A stretch of 64,000 bases of DNA from Polynucleobacter hirudinilacicola (GCF_002192535.1 NZ_NAIA01000003.1:403954-467953); one strand, 5' to 3'; counted from the first letter of the stretch, positions 1 through 9,428 are shown. The notes: a model not told the origin generated them from the sequence alone. Translations and numbers: made by a program.

Positions 1-603
1 GCAAAAATTGGGAATGCAAAAGACAAGTTTTTACCGATGATCCAAACGGCACTCAAGGCCAAGCCGATCAAAGGTAGGATCACCCTTAGTGGCTACGAAG
101 GTTCAGAGTTATTGGTAGCCCGTTTATTAGTTGAGAGTGGGGCAGATGTTCGTTATGTTGGTAGTGCATGTCCAAAAACAGCTTGGAGCAGTAGCGACCT
201 AGATTGGCTAGAGCAGCATGGTGTGCATGTACAGTATCGCGCATCTCTCGAGCAAGATCTTGCTGCTATGAAAGAGTTTGAGCCAGATCTGGTGATCGGT
301 ACAACCCCGGTTGTACAAAAAGCCAAAGAATTAGCAATTCCTTCTCTGTATTTCACGAACTTGATTTCTGCAAGACCATTAATGGGAGCAGCTGGTGCTG
401 GCTCATTAGCTCAAGTCATTAATGCTGCCCTAGCAAATCAAAATCGCTTTGATGCGATGAACTCCTTCTTTGAAGGTGTTGGTAAAGATCATGCAACGGG
501 TGTTTGGGAGTCTGTGCCCGTCGATCGTCCTGAATTTAAAGCGGATGTAAGACGTCGCATGGAAAAAGCGAAGGCCAAGCAAAAAGCTGAGGAGATGGGC
601 TAA
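1..603 (+). CDS. bchY: Chlorophyllide a reductase subunit Y (C-terminal part)
   Basis: The reading frame is open from the first base of the window, so the gene starts upstream and only about 200 C-terminal residues are visible. BchY with BchZ forms the nitrogenase MoFe-like catalytic component of chlorophyllide a oxidoreductase, which reduces ring B of chlorophyllide a on the way to bacteriochlorophyll a. The visible part has the expected final Rossmann-like domain, with an [21 protein letters not shown] segment, and a basic tail. Its stop overlaps the bchZ start by one base (TAATG), which suggests translational coupling. The order bchY-bchZ-puf is the usual superoperon. The Met at 37 is internal, not the start. 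Confidence 0.93.
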   Translation, partial: AKIGNAKDKFLPMIQTALKAKPIKGRITLSGYEGSELLVARLLVESGADVRYVGSACPKTAWSSSDLDWLEQHGVHVQYRASLEQDLAAMKEFEPDLVIGTTPVVQKAKELAIPSLYFTNLISARPLMGAAGAGSLAQVINAALANQNRFDAMNSFFEGVGKDHATGVWESVPVDRPEFKADVRRRMEKAKAKQKAEEMG

Positions 604-2060
604 TGCTAGTTCTTGATCACGATCGCGCTGGCGGCTATTGGGGTGCAGTATATGTTTTCACTGCTGTGAAGGGTTTGCAGGTGGTGATTGACGGTCCTGT
701 TGGCTGCGAAAACTTACCTGTGACATCCGTATTGCATTACACCGATGCTTTACCTCCGCATGAGCTGCCTATCGTAGTAACGGGTTTAGCTGAGGAGCAG
801 TTGGGTAGAGAGGGCACAGAAGAATCAATGAAGCGTGCCCATAAAGTATTGGATCCGGATTTACCTGCGGTAGTAGTCACAGGATCGATTGCTGAAATGA
901 TTGGCGGCGGTGTGACTCCAGAGGGCACAGGGATTAAGCGCTTCTTACCCAGAACAATTGATGAAGACCAGTGGCAATGCGCAAATCGTGCCATGAATTG
1001 GTTATGGACAGAGTACGGTCTTAAAAAAATCCCAGAACGTAAAAGAGTTGCTGGCGAAAAGCCGAGAGTCAATATTATTGGTCCTTGCTATGGCAGCTTT
1101 AACTTATATAGTGATTTAGCCGAAATACGACGCCTCATTGAGGGTATCGGTGCAGAAGTCAATATGGTATTCCCGCTTGGATCGCATCTTGCCGATGTTC
1201 CCAAGCTAGCTGATGCCGATGTCAACGTTTGTATGTATCGTGAATATGGACGTTTACTTTGTGAAACTTTAGAGCGCCCTTATCTACAGGCTCCAATTGG
1301 CATGCAATCTACAACGGCTTTCCTAAGAAAGTTGGGCGAGCTCTGTGAACTCGATGTAGAAGAGTTTATTGAAAAAGAAAAACACACCACACTCAAGCCT
1401 ATTTGGGATTTATGGCGCTCTGTTACTCAGGACTTTTTTGGCACCGCCAGTTTTGCCATTGTTGCTAATGAAACCTATACCCGAGGAATTCGAAATTTCC
1501 TCGAAGAGGAAATGGGACTTCCTTGTAATTTTGCAGTTCCTAGGATGCCAGGTAATAAAACAAATAACGTTGAGATTCGTGAACTAGTGCAGAAGAAAAC
1601 ACCGCTAGTGATGTTTGGAAGTTATAACGAGCGCATGTATGGCAGTGAAATCGGCGCACGTTTTTCCTACATTCCTGCTTCATTCCCTGGAGCAATTATT
1701 CGTCGGCATACCGGTACCCCTTTTATGGGCTATGCAGGTTCGGTCTATTTGATCCAAGAAGTTTGTAACTCTCTGTTTGATGCCTTATTCAATATTCTCC
1801 CGCTAGGTTCAGAGATGGATAAGGTTGATAAAACACCTGCCAAAGTACAGAGCTCAATTAAGACGATGCCTTGGGAGCAAGAAGCGCAAACGCTACTCAA
1901 TAAGTTAATTAGCAATCAACCTGTGCTAACTCAAATCTCTGCAGCCAAAAGAATGCGAGATGAGGCAGAGCTTGAGGCACGTAAACAGAATATCGAAAGA
2001 GTCACAGTAGATTGTGTGCAGAAGTCATCGTTCTCCATTACAGCGGGAGAGGTTGTATGA
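603..2060 (+). CDS. bchZ: Chlorophyllide a reductase subunit Z
   Basis: 485 residues, normal length for BchZ, the second catalytic subunit of chlorophyllide a oxidoreductase (COR). The N-terminus holds the Cys-containing [21 protein letters not shown] motif, and a later Cys lies in [16 protein letters not shown]; such cysteines hold the catalytic [4Fe-4S] cluster in this family. A C-terminal extension of about 60 residues, ending in a PMW-like [10 protein letters not shown] segment, matches the small protochlorophyllide-reductase-like tail known from BchB/BchZ. The start overlaps the bchY stop. The gene directly precedes the puf genes, so transcription through bchYZ into puf is likely. Confidence 0.95.
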   Translation: MLVLDHDRAGGYWGAVYVFTAVKGLQVVIDGPVGCENLPVTSVLHYTDALPPHELPIVVTGLAEEQLGREGTEESMKRAHKVLDPDLPAVVVTGSIAEMIGGGVTPEGTGIKRFLPRTIDEDQWQCANRAMNWLWTEYGLKKIPERKRVAGEKPRVNIIGPCYGSFNLYSDLAEIRRLIEGIGAEVNMVFPLGSHLADVPKLADADVNVCMYREYGRLLCETLERPYLQAPIGMQSTTAFLRKLGELCELDVEEFIEKEKHTTLKPIWDLWRSVTQDFFGTASFAIVANETYTRGIRNFLEEEMGLPCNFAVPRMPGNKTNNVEIRELVQKKTPLVMFGSYNERMYGSEIGARFSYIPASFPGAIIRRHTGTPFMGYAGSVYLIQEVCNSLFDALFNILPLGSEMDKVDKTPAKVQSSIKTMPWEQEAQTLLNKLISNQPVLTQISAAKRMRDEAELEARKQNIERVTVDCVQKSSFSITAGEVV

Positions 2061-2100
2061 GCTCAGCACAAAGAAATTACCCTGACCAAGGGTTAAACCA

Positions 2101-2163
2101 ATATGACTTTTCCAGGTCATATCCTCAAATCTACAGGGGTGATGTAGAAAAGACCGCAAGGTC
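2101..2163 (+). promoter_or_regulatory. Structured leader ahead of pufB
   Basis: Between bchZ and pufB are two inverted repeats. The first has 7-bp arms (ATATGAC at 2101-2107, GTCATAT at 2116-2122). The second, at 2152-2163, is GACC-GCAA-GGTC, a perfect 4-bp stem closed by a GNRA-type GCAA tetraloop, ending 7 bases before the pufB Shine-Dalgarno AGGAG (2171-2175). In other purple bacteria the puf mRNA is cut in its 5' leader and stem-loops protect the pufBA segment. A similar role here is inference. Confidence 0.4.
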
Positions 2164-2183
2164 AGTTTCAAGGAGTTGTCATC

Positions 2184-2330
2184 ATGAGTGAAAACAGATC
2201 TATATCTGGGCTTACCGATGCAGAGGCTCAAGAATTCCATGCATTTTATGTGCAAGGTCTTTTAGGGTTTGTTGCTATCGCAGTCGTCGCGCACATACTT
2301 GTATGGGCATGGCGTCCATGGTTCTTTTGA
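2184..2330 (+). CDS. pufB: Light-harvesting 1 (B870) beta polypeptide
   Basis: 48 residues, translated directly from the sequence. It has the typical LH1 beta layout: a polar N-terminus with [18 protein letters not shown], one transmembrane helix, a bacteriochlorophyll-ligating His in [15 protein letters not shown], and the aromatic C-terminus that binds the pigment carbonyl. A second His in EFHAFY is the conserved N-terminal His. LH1 beta pairs with LH1 alpha to form the ring around the reaction centre in the inner membrane. A good Shine-Dalgarno AAGGAG lies at 2170-2175. Unusually, pufA does not follow at once: a gene for a 73-residue protein lies in between. Confidence 0.95.
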   Translation: MSENRSISGLTDAEAQEFHAFYVQGLLGFVAIAVVAHILVWAWRPWFF

Positions 2331-2379
2331 TGCAGTAGTAAGTACATAGTAAATAGCGCAGCTAAAAGGAGTAGTGAAT

Positions 2380-2601
2380 ATGAAGACCAATACAGATTTA
2401 ATCAATAAAAATGATTTTCAGGACACCATGTCCTTCAAGTTCATTTTCTTAGTTAGTTATGTGGTGATCTTTATCGTTGCCCTCATTTTGGTTGTGTTGC
2501 CTTCCTCTCAGAAAAGTTGGTTATTTTCCGAATCTGACGGTGCATCATTTTTAAAGTCAGTTGAGTCAGGCGTTTACAGCTTTATGTCTTACTTAAATTA
2601 G
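2380..2601 (+). CDS. Small single-helix membrane protein between pufB and pufA
   Basis: 73 residues from ATG 2380, preceded by AAAGGAG (2364-2370) at good spacing; an in-frame GTG at 2374 is less likely. I do not recognise the family. Residues 1-20 are polar, 21-40 form one strongly hydrophobic helix, 41-52 are polar with a Trp, and 54-72 could form a second short amphipathic helix. There is no His in the helix, so it is not an ordinary bacteriochlorophyll-binding alpha or beta antenna chain. The gene ends 10 bases before pufA and has its own Shine-Dalgarno, so it is co-transcribed with puf. The size and layout recall accessory RC-LH1 subunits such as PufX or protein W, but I see no convincing sequence match. 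A ring-gap or assembly role is inference. Confidence 0.8.
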   Translation: MKTNTDLINKNDFQDTMSFKFIFLVSYVVIFIVALILVVLPSSQKSWLFSESDGASFLKSVESGVYSFMSYLN

Positions 2602-2611
2602 GAGAAATATT

Positions 2612-2788
2612 ATGTGGAGAGTATGGAAGTTATACGACCCGTTACGTGCGATGGTTGCACAGGGCGTTTTTCTTTTTGCTTTGGCGGCCATGATTCATCT
2701 CATTTTATTGAGCACAGTTCAATACAAATGGTTGGATGGAATGAGTCAAGAGCAGTACAAAGCAGCAATCTCAGCAGCGAAGAAGTAA
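2612..2788 (+). CDS. pufA: Light-harvesting 1 (B870) alpha polypeptide
   Basis: 58 residues, translated directly. It begins [20 protein letters not shown], the classical LH1 alpha N-terminus (W-K-x-x-DPxR), followed by one membrane helix with the bacteriochlorophyll ligand in [13 protein letters not shown] and a short polar tail ending AAISAAKK. It pairs with PufB in the LH1 ring. Shine-Dalgarno AGGAGA lies at 2600-2605. Downstream lies a strong hairpin before pufL, as in other puf operons where the antenna message must be more abundant than the reaction-centre message. Confidence 0.95.
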   Translation: MWRVWKLYDPLRAMVAQGVFLFALAAMIHLILLSTVQYKWLDGMSQEQYKAAISAAKK

Positions 2789-2802
2789 TTAGAAGTGAAA
2801 AC

Positions 2803-2838
2803 CGTAGACGAATATCTAGAAATAGCCATTCGTCTACG
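2803..2838 (+). promoter_or_regulatory. Intercistronic hairpin between pufA and pufL
   Basis: Perfect 11-bp inverted repeat: CGTAGACGAAT (2803-2813) and ATTCGTCTACG (2828-2838), with a 14-base loop. A second, smaller one follows: TGAGAA (2855-2860) and TTCTCA (2864-2869). There is no T-run, so full termination is unlikely. In Rhodobacter, hairpins at this place protect the pufBA mRNA 3' end and set the excess of LH1 over reaction centre. The same role is likely here from position and structure. Confidence 0.75.
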
Positions 2839-2887
2839 TACGATTAATTTATTTTGAGAAAAATTCTCATTATGTTAGGAGCACAAA

Positions 2888-3712
2888 ATGGCCATGCTCA
2901 ACTTTGAAAAGAAATACCGCGTTCGCGGTGGAACCCTCATTGGTGGAGATCTTTTTGATTTCTGGGTAGGTCCTTTTTATGTTGGATTTTTTGGTGTAAC
3001 AACCATATTTTTCGCATTCTTAGGTACCGCGATGATTTTATGGGGCACTTCTCAGATGGGAGTCTGGAATATCTGGCAAATCAATATTGCTCCGCCAGAC
3101 CTTAAATATGGACTTGGGGTAGCGCCATTAATGGAGGGCGGATTGTGGCAGCTGATTACCATTTGTGCCTTAGGTGCTTTTGGATCCTGGGCGATGCGCG
3201 AAGTTGAGATCTCACGCAAACTGGGTATGGGCTTACATGTACCGGCTGCTTTTAGTATGGCGATCTTTGCTTACTTCACGCTAGTGGTCATCAGACCTAT
3301 TTTGATGGGTGCATGGCATTTTGGTTTTCCGTATGGAATCCTCAGCCACTTAGATTGGGTGTCGAATACTGGTTATCAGTATCTACACTTTCATTACAAC
3401 CCTGCACATATGATTGCAGTGACATTGTTCTTTACAACAACACTAGCGCTGTCATTGCATGGCGCATTGATTTTGTCATCAACCAATCCTCAACCTGGGC
3501 ATACGGTTAGAACACCAGAGCACGAAGACACATTCTTTAGAGATATTGTGGGTTACTCCGTTGGAACACTGGGTATCCATCGCTTAGGTTTATTTCTAGC
3601 TCTAGCAGCAGTATTTTGGAGCGCAGTATGTATTGTCATTAGCGGACCATTTTGGACTAAAGGATGGCCGGAGTGGTGGACATGGTGGTTGAATTTACCA
3701 ATCTGGGGATAG
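2888..3712 (+). CDS. pufL: Photosynthetic reaction centre L subunit
   Basis: 274 residues, typical for PufL. It starts [20 protein letters not shown], the conserved L N-terminus, and has five membrane helices. His-containing segments [15 protein letters not shown] and [14 protein letters not shown] carry ligands for the accessory and special-pair bacteriochlorophylls and the iron. L and M bind the special pair, bacteriopheophytins, quinones and non-heme iron. Shine-Dalgarno AGGAGC lies just upstream. It follows the intercistronic hairpin and precedes pufM by 28 bases. Confidence 0.97.
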   Translation: MAMLNFEKKYRVRGGTLIGGDLFDFWVGPFYVGFFGVTTIFFAFLGTAMILWGTSQMGVWNIWQINIAPPDLKYGLGVAPLMEGGLWQLITICALGAFGSWAMREVEISRKLGMGLHVPAAFSMAIFAYFTLVVIRPILMGAWHFGFPYGILSHLDWVSNTGYQYLHFHYNPAHMIAVTLFFTTTLALSLHGALILSSTNPQPGHTVRTPEHEDTFFRDIVGYSVGTLGIHRLGLFLALAAVFWSAVCIVISGPFWTKGWPEWWTWWLNLPIWG

Positions 3713-3740
3713 TTTTAGCTCAATTGAAAATGCGGAGAGC

Positions 3741-4742
3741 ATGATGGAATATCAAAACCTATTTACACAAACGCAAGTAACCGGCCCCGCTAGTCATGGC
3801 GTTCCTATTAACGCATACGATATGCGCGAAAGAACTAAAACCATTGGCTTTAGTCATCTCATGGGGCGACTGGGTAATGCACAACTAGGCCCCATCTACC
3901 TTGGGCGCCTTGGTGTCGCATCATTGATGTTTGGTATGACTGCCTTTTTCATTATTGGCATGAATATGCTGGCGCAAGTGAACTGGAATCCACTACAGTT
4001 TGTGAAAAAACTATTCTGGTTATCGCTTGATGCACCGGCCCCTAAATATGGACTGACATTTCCGCCATTGAATGAAGGGGGTTGGTGGTTAATTGTGGGC
4101 TTATTCACCACAATCTCCATTATGTTGTGGTGGTTGCGTACCTTCCGTAGGGCGCAAGCATTGGGAATGGGTACCCACGTACCTTGGGCATTTGCTTCTG
4201 CCATTTGGTTATTTCTAGTACTCGGCTTATTCCGTCCAGTATTGATGGGCAGCTGGAGTGAAGGCGTTCCCTTTGGAATCTTCTCTCACCTAGATTGGAC
4301 ATCTGCTTTATCCATTCGTTATGGAAATCTGTTTTACAACCCATTTCACATGCTCTCAATTGTTTTCCTCTATGGTTCAGTGCTGTTGTTTGCAATGCAC
4401 GGTGCAACCATTCTTGCGGTAAGCCGCTTTGGTGGTGAACGAGAGATTGAACAGATTGTTGATCGCGGAACCGCATCTGAAAGAGCTGCGTTGTTCTGGA
4501 GATGGACGATGGGCTTTAATGCAACCATGGAATCTATCCATCGTTGGGCTTGGTGGTTTGCAGTCTTAACTCCATTGACTGGCGGTATTGGAATCTTGTT
4601 AACCGGTACGGTAGTGGAGAACTGGTATTTATGGGGAGTAAAACACAATATTGCTCCTGCCTATCCAGCGATTTATGGGACTGTAGCTGACCCAGCTTTG
4701 AAAGCACCGGCAGCCCCAGTAGCTAAAGGGGACAAAAAATGA
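3741..4742 (+). CDS. pufM: Photosynthetic reaction centre M subunit
   Basis: 333 residues (332 if the second Met at 3744, better spaced from CGGAG, is used). It has the M-type N-terminus [15 protein letters not shown], five membrane helices, and the motifs [16 protein letters not shown] and [10 protein letters not shown] with pigment and iron ligands. The Ala/Pro/Lys-rich C-terminal extension after about residue 315 lies periplasmic, in keeping with species that carry a bound cytochrome. It overlaps pufC by four bases (ATGA), so the two are translationally coupled. Confidence 0.97.
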   Translation: MMEYQNLFTQTQVTGPASHGVPINAYDMRERTKTIGFSHLMGRLGNAQLGPIYLGRLGVASLMFGMTAFFIIGMNMLAQVNWNPLQFVKKLFWLSLDAPAPKYGLTFPPLNEGGWWLIVGLFTTISIMLWWLRTFRRAQALGMGTHVPWAFASAIWLFLVLGLFRPVLMGSWSEGVPFGIFSHLDWTSALSIRYGNLFYNPFHMLSIVFLYGSVLLFAMHGATILAVSRFGGEREIEQIVDRGTASERAALFWRWTMGFNATMESIHRWAWWFAVLTPLTGGIGILLTGTVVENWYLWGVKHNIAPAYPAIYGTVADPALKAPAAPVAKGDKK

Positions 4743-5782
4743 AAAATTTGACTCATAAAATTTCGATTGCATTGAGTATCTTTGCAATGGTGACATTGAC
4801 GGCCTGCGAAAGACCGCCGATAGACGCAAAGCAAACGGGCTATCGTGGAACTGGTATGGATCAAATCAATAATCCACGTACTGATGAACAGTTAGCCAAG
4901 ATCAATGAGATGCCAGCGGCACTACCTTCATCACCAGATGGTCCAAAGGCAGGGGCGGTCTATAAGAACGTCAAGGTCTTGAATAATCTGAGCGCTGCTC
5001 AATTTAGTACCTTTATGGTTTCTATGACTGCTTGGGTTGCGCCTAATGAGGGTTGTGCTTACTGTCATAACGTTCAAAATTTTGCTGATGACTCGCTTTA
5101 TACCAAAAACGTTGCTAGAAGAATGATTCAGATGAATCAAAGTATTAACGGTAATTGGGGCGATCACGTTAAGACTACCGGGGTAACCTGCTACACCTGT
5201 CACCGTGGCAATAATGTTCCGCAAAACGTTTGGTTTAATCCTGTTGAAAAACGGGGTGGCAATATGTTGGGTAATGCTAATGGTCAAAATGATCCGCAAA
5301 AAACAAATGGCTATTCTTCATTACCGAATCAGCCCTTTGCCAGTTACTTTGTAGCCAATGCTGGTGCCGCTCGCATCATTGGGGATACGGCATTACCTAC
5401 AGGTAACAAAGGATCCTTGCAAAGCACTGAGAATATTTATGGTGTGATGTCACATATGTCCCATTCGCTGGGAGTGAACTGCACCTATTGCCATAACAGT
5501 CGTGCATTTAATAGTTGGGAAGAGAGCACTCCACAACGTATCCAGGCTTGGCAAGGAATTCAGATGCTGAAAGATGTCAATACGACCTTTATCAGTCCTT
5601 TGGCTTCCATATCGCCTGTGCACCGGAAGGGGCCTGATGGTGATGTTGGTAAAGCAAACTGTGCAACTTGTCACCAGGGTGTTAATAAACCACTTTTAGG
5701 CAAGAGTATGTTGCAAGATTACCCATTCTTGGCTCCGAGTAACAACAAGCCAAAAGATGGCAATCAACTTGCTAAGAACTAA
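4739..5782 (+). CDS. pufC: Reaction-centre tetraheme cytochrome c subunit
   Basis: 347 residues. The N-terminus is a lipoprotein signal with lipobox LTAC, lipidated Cys23, so it is anchored to the periplasmic face. Four CxxCH heme motifs are visible: CAYCH (Cys106), CYTCH (Cys151), CTYCH and CATCH, as expected for the tetraheme subunit that re-reduces the photo-oxidised special pair. Methionines in helices ahead of the motifs ([23 protein letters not shown]) are likely axial ligands. It is the last puf gene and is followed by a perfect 11-bp hairpin. Confidence 0.96.
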   Translation: MKNLTHKISIALSIFAMVTLTACERPPIDAKQTGYRGTGMDQINNPRTDEQLAKINEMPAALPSSPDGPKAGAVYKNVKVLNNLSAAQFSTFMVSMTAWVAPNEGCAYCHNVQNFADDSLYTKNVARRMIQMNQSINGNWGDHVKTTGVTCYTCHRGNNVPQNVWFNPVEKRGGNMLGNANGQNDPQKTNGYSSLPNQPFASYFVANAGAARIIGDTALPTGNKGSLQSTENIYGVMSHMSHSLGVNCTYCHNSRAFNSWEESTPQRIQAWQGIQMLKDVNTTFISPLASISPVHRKGPDGDVGKANCATCHQGVNKPLLGKSMLQDYPFLAPSNNKPKDGNQLAKN

Positions 5783-5787
5783 TGACC

Positions 5788-5822
5788 AAATCTCCATCAA
5801 TCAATCTGATCGATGGAGATTT
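5788..5822 (+). terminator. Hairpin at the end of puf operon
   Basis: Perfect 11-bp inverted repeat AAATCTCCATC (5788-5798) and GATGGAGATTT (5812-5822) with a 13-base loop, 6 bases after the pufC stop. The right arm runs into TTTAATTT, a weak U-tract. It may stop part of the transcripts or protect the puf mRNA 3' end; crtI begins 18 bases later on the same strand, so some read-through is likely. Confidence 0.6.
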
Positions 5823-5839
5823 AATTTAAAGGGCGCTTG

Positions 5840-7399
5840 ATGGACCAAAAGGTCGATCACTTTAAGATTCCAGAAAATGTAGTGGCATATAGCCATGTCA
5901 ATAATTCTGAGCGCGCTTTGGTGATTGGCGCAGGATTTGGCGGCCTTGCGGTAGCTATTCGATTGGCACTCAAAGGCTACGATGTTCAGGTCCTTGAAAG
6001 ACTCGGCAGCGCAGGTGGGCGTGCATATGTTCATCGTCGTAATGGATTCACATTCGATGCGGGTCCAACCATCATTACTGCACCATTCTTATTAGAAGAG
6101 TTATGGGATATGTGCGGTAAAAAGATGTCAGATGATGTTGACCTTCGGGCAATGGATCCTTTTTACCAAATTCGCTTTGCTGATGGACGTGTTTTTAACT
6201 ACACCGGCGACTTGGAGCGCATGAAAGTAGAAGTCGCTAAATTTAGTCCAAAAGACCTACCGGGCTATCTCCGATTTTTAGATGAAGCAGAAAGTTGCTA
6301 TAAGCTGGCCTTTGAAGACCTGGGCGATGTTGCATTTGATAATGTTCAGGACTTGGTAAAAGCCATGCCTAATTTAATTAAGATGCGCGCTTGGAAGAGT
6401 TTGTATAGCGTGGTAGCAAAGTATATTAAAGACCCGCAATTACGTGAAGTAATGAGTTTTCATCCTCTATTGATTGGCGGAAATCCTTTTTCTGTCAGCT
6501 CTGCTTATGCACTGATTAACTCTCTAGAGCGTAAATGGGGGGTTCATTCCGCCATGGGTGGGACGGGCTCCATCATTAAAGGAATGGTTGGTTTATTAAA
6601 CGGCTTAGGCGTAAGCATCCGTTATGCAAGTACCGTCAAGAAAATCAATATTGTTGACAATAAAGTCACTGGTGTGACCTTGGAAAATGGCGACGTTTTA
6701 TACGCCAATAAAGTGGTATCCAATGCTGATACTGCTTGGACCTATAAAAATCTCATTGATCCTGAATATCGTAAAGTATGGACAGATAAAAAAATTGAAA
6801 ATGGTAAGTACTCAATGAGTTTATTTGTTTGGTACTTCGGGACCAAAAAGCAATATCCTCAAGTGCCACACCATATGATGTTATTAGGTGAGCGCTATAA
6901 AGAATTATTAAACGATATCTTTAAGCGCCATCATTTGGCTAAAGATTTTAGTCTCTACTTACATCGTCCTACTGCTACAGACCCTAGTTTGGCTCCAGAG
7001 GGCTGCGATACTTTCTACGTCTTGTCGCCAGTGCCGCACTTAGATAGCGGAACTGATTGGAGCGAAGTGGCAGAGTCATACAGAAAATCAATTGCCAAAA
7101 TGCTAGGCGAAACTGTTTTACCCGGTTTAGAAGAGAATCTGGTGGAATCATTTGTGATGACGCCACAAGACTTTCAGGATCGACTGCTTTCTTATAAGGG
7201 TGCTGCATTTGGCCTTGAGCCACTCTTGACGCAGAGTGCTTGGTTCAGACCCCATAATCGCAGTGAAGATATTGAAGGCCTCTATATGGTTGGTGCAAGT
7301 ACGCACCCAGGGGCTGGAATTCCGGGAGTCTTGTCTTCTGCAAAAGCACTGGATTCACTTATTACTCCCGCAAAAATGGTATCCAATCATGCTAGATAG
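5840..7399 (+). CDS. crtI: Phytoene desaturase (CrtI type)
   Basis: 519 residues from ATG 5840; the TTG just before it is in frame but unlikely. CrtI desaturates phytoene stepwise to neurosporene or lycopene in the membrane, using FAD. The dinucleotide-binding motif GAGFGGLAVAIRLALKG lies near residues 30-47, followed by the family's GRAYVHRRNGFTFDAGPTII stretch. The C-terminal FAD motif YMVGASTHPGAGIPGV is typical. The gene overlaps crtB by 11 bases and follows the puf hairpin. With CrtC, CrtD and CrtA also encoded here, the expected end product is of the spheroidenone type, so neurosporene is the likely main product; this is inference. Confidence 0.95.
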   Translation: MDQKVDHFKIPENVVAYSHVNNSERALVIGAGFGGLAVAIRLALKGYDVQVLERLGSAGGRAYVHRRNGFTFDAGPTIITAPFLLEELWDMCGKKMSDDVDLRAMDPFYQIRFADGRVFNYTGDLERMKVEVAKFSPKDLPGYLRFLDEAESCYKLAFEDLGDVAFDNVQDLVKAMPNLIKMRAWKSLYSVVAKYIKDPQLREVMSFHPLLIGGNPFSVSSAYALINSLERKWGVHSAMGGTGSIIKGMVGLLNGLGVSIRYASTVKKINIVDNKVTGVTLENGDVLYANKVVSNADTAWTYKNLIDPEYRKVWTDKKIENGKYSMSLFVWYFGTKKQYPQVPHHMMLLGERYKELLNDIFKRHHLAKDFSLYLHRPTATDPSLAPEGCDTFYVLSPVPHLDSGTDWSEVAESYRKSIAKMLGETVLPGLEENLVESFVMTPQDFQDRLLSYKGAAFGLEPLLTQSAWFRPHNRSEDIEGLYMVGASTHPGAGIPGVLSSAKALDSLITPAKMVSNHAR

Positions 7400-8447
7400 A
7401 GCGATTACCTCTGAATATGGATTTCAGATAGATTTAGAGACTTGCGAGAATCTGATGCGGGATGGTTCCAAATCCTTTTTTTCTGCAGCCAGAATACTTC
7501 CAACGAAGATTCGTGATTCAGCCATAGCCTTGTATGCTTTTTGTCGCATGCTTGATGATATGGTGGATGATCAACACGCCCCTGAGGATGTGATTAAGCA
7601 AATCGAATATCGTCTTGATCGTATCTATGCACAAAATCCAGTAGATATTCCGGCTGACAGAGCTTTAGCGATTGTGGTCTCACGGTTTTTAATTCCCCGT
7701 GACATATTAGAAGCCTTGGTGGAAGGTTTTAGATGGGATCGCACTGGGCGTCAGTATCAAACAATTGATGAGCTGTGTGACTATGCCGCAAGAGTTGCCT
7801 CGACAGTAGGCGCAATGATGACCCTCATCATGGGCGTACGCGACCGCGATATCTTAGAGCGTGCATGTGAACTTGGTTTAGCAATGCAGCTCACCAATAT
7901 TGCTCGGGATGTAGGTGAAGATGCCAGAAATCATCGCTTATATTTACCAAGAGAGTGGCTTAAAGCTGAAAATATTGATCCAGATGCTTGGTTACAAAAT
8001 CCAGTGTTTAACGATGCAATCTCCAGAGTGATTCAAAGACTCATATCTCAAGCAGATGACATGTATAAGCGCGCTTCATATGGCATCGTTGGCTTACCAC
8101 GCAACTGTCGTTCCGCCATTTCTGCTGCCAGCTTAATTTACTCAGAGATTAGTCGACAAATTGAGCGGCAAGGGCTTGATAGCATCAGCAATAGGGCAGT
8201 AGTTTCTAAGCGGAAAAAAATATTGCTATTGCTAAAGTCTTTGCAATCGACTATCTATAGCTCAAAATTAAATCATAGCCTCAGTAAAATTCCATCAATT
8301 CAATTTCTAGTGGATGCGGTTGAGCCTGAGGCGCCTTATGCTCACTACAGTGGTTCAGTAGAAGATCGGTTGATTTGGGTTGTTGGGCTGATGGAAAAGA
8401 TTGAGCGGCGCAAAGTACAGTCCTACAACTCCCTAGCCCAGCATTAA
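7389..8447 (+). CDS. crtB: Phytoene synthase
   Basis: 352 residues from ATG 7389, inside the end of crtI (11-base overlap); the frame stays open further upstream but without homology. CrtB condenses two geranylgeranyl diphosphates to phytoene. The two Asp-rich motifs that bind diphosphate through Mg are present: MLDDMVDD and ARDVGEDARNHRLYLP. The conserved start SKSFFSAARILP is also clear. The extension after about residue 290 is less typical. It is convergent with crtC, with only 21 bases between, and no obvious terminator. Confidence 0.95.
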   Translation: MLDRAITSEYGFQIDLETCENLMRDGSKSFFSAARILPTKIRDSAIALYAFCRMLDDMVDDQHAPEDVIKQIEYRLDRIYAQNPVDIPADRALAIVVSRFLIPRDILEALVEGFRWDRTGRQYQTIDELCDYAARVASTVGAMMTLIMGVRDRDILERACELGLAMQLTNIARDVGEDARNHRLYLPREWLKAENIDPDAWLQNPVFNDAISRVIQRLISQADDMYKRASYGIVGLPRNCRSAISAASLIYSEISRQIERQGLDSISNRAVVSKRKKILLLLKSLQSTIYSSKLNHSLSKIPSIQFLVDAVEPEAPYAHYSGSVEDRLIWVVGLMEKIERRKVQSYNSLAQH

Positions 8448-8468
8448 CAATATTCCCGCACTGCCAAT

Positions 8469-9428
8469 TTAAAACAGGCGAGTTGGGTTTCTGGGCATTC
8501 TCCAGGGCAGCATCAATTGCACAATATTAGACTCTAAGCGCTTGACATTGAGTGTCTCATGCATTGAAACGACCTCTTCACCCAGTAAGTGGGATTGGAT
8601 CATTGAGCGCGCATAAAAGGGCGTGTCTTCATAGGTATTCAGAAGGGTGACACTAGGCTCTCCCCCGGATTGTTCGGAACGCATATTGCGTTTGATGCCC
8701 CAGCCCGTTTTTCGAAGTAACACTCTTGCTGGTGGCTCAAAGGACTCTACAGTTCCGTTAGGATTAAATTTGCTCGCAATGATGCGCTCATTGCCATTCT
8801 TTTGTCTGACATCGTAGATGACTGCTGTGCTGCCATCTTTGAGATGGGCTCTTGACCAATCCCATTCACTAAAAGGCTTGCTGATGGCCTCATCGCCCTC
8901 ATTAGAGTCAAAATAAGCATTTCCTTGCCACTGAAGAGAAGGGTTTGTAAAGGAAACTTCCACTCTTGCTGATGGTGCGATAGGGCCCCAGCGGTGCTTT
9001 TGATGATCATCTAGTGCTACAACATGATGAAAGAGTTGCTCGGGAAATACTTTGATACTTCCTTGAACTTTTGTCCCTAATAGAGGAACGCGCTCATCAA
9101 TCTGAATGGTGAGCACATCATTTTCCCAGCGTAAATGACTAGGCCCAACAGTAAATTGATGGGCTGTTCTCTCAATCGCATTTTGACCGCGCTCAGTCAT
9201 GGTCCAGTATTTTTTTGTGGGGGTATAGAGTGCTACATTAATTGCGCAGTAATCATCCGCAGGCGCTAGTTTTGTTTTGTTAGCCCAGGCATAGTAGGGT
9301 GAAAAGACGCTGCCTACAAAAGCAATAATGCTAAATCCATAGAGCCCATCATCGCTGAGGCCGTCGATGTACCACCAGAGATAGTTGCCAGGATCTACTG
9401 CTTGATCAAACCGAGGCGTTCCATCAGG
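8469..9428 (-). CDS. crtC: Hydroxyneurosporene synthase / carotenoid 1,2-hydratase
   Basis: CrtC adds water across the C1-C2 double bond of neurosporene or lycopene. Recognisable homology begins about 9428 with TPRFDQAVDPGNYLWWYIDG, then SDDGLYGFSIIAFVGSVFSPYYAWAN, a hallmark of the family, and runs to the stop at 8469. The upper coordinate marks where homology begins, not a start codon. In this frame there is no ATG, GTG or TTG near that point: the nearest upstream one is ATG 9698, about 300 bases inside crtD, and the nearest downstream is ATG 9200, which would delete the conserved N-terminus. Residues between 9698 and 9430 are a Ser/Gly-rich shadow of crtD. A rare start codon or coupling to the crtD stop (9395) is possible, as is a long N-terminal extension from 9698. 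Confidence 0.85.
   Translation of the reverse strand, partial: PDGTPRFDQAVDPGNYLWWYIDGLSDDGLYGFSIIAFVGSVFSPYYAWANKTKLAPADDYCAINVALYTPTKKYWTMTERGQNAIERTAHQFTVGPSHLRWENDVLTIQIDERVPLLGTKVQGSIKVFPEQLFHHVVALDDHQKHRWGPIAPSARVEVSFTNPSLQWQGNAYFDSNEGDEAISKPFSEWDWSRAHLKDGSTAVIYDVRQKNGNERIIASKFNPNGTVESFEPPARVLLRKTGWGIKRNMRSEQSGGEPSVTLLNTYEDTPFYARSMIQSHLLGEEVVSMHETLNVKRLESNIVQLMLPWRMPRNPTRLF

Noticed and set aside
2054-2070. TGT-N11-ACA near the end of bchZ as a PpsR box for puf
   Set aside because: The spacer is 11, not 12, and it lies at the end of a coding region. Not a convincing operator.
2057-2191. 44-codon open frame starting with ATG at the bchZ stop (ATGA overlap)
   Set aside because: No resemblance to PufQ, no hydrophobic helix, no own Shine-Dalgarno, and it runs over the hairpins and into the pufB start. 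Probably chance, though a coupled leader peptide cannot be excluded.
2380-2601. Calling the small puf-operon protein PufX or a third antenna polypeptide
   Set aside because: There is no sequence match I can defend with PufX, and no His in the membrane helix for bacteriochlorophyll, so only an unnamed membrane protein is reported.
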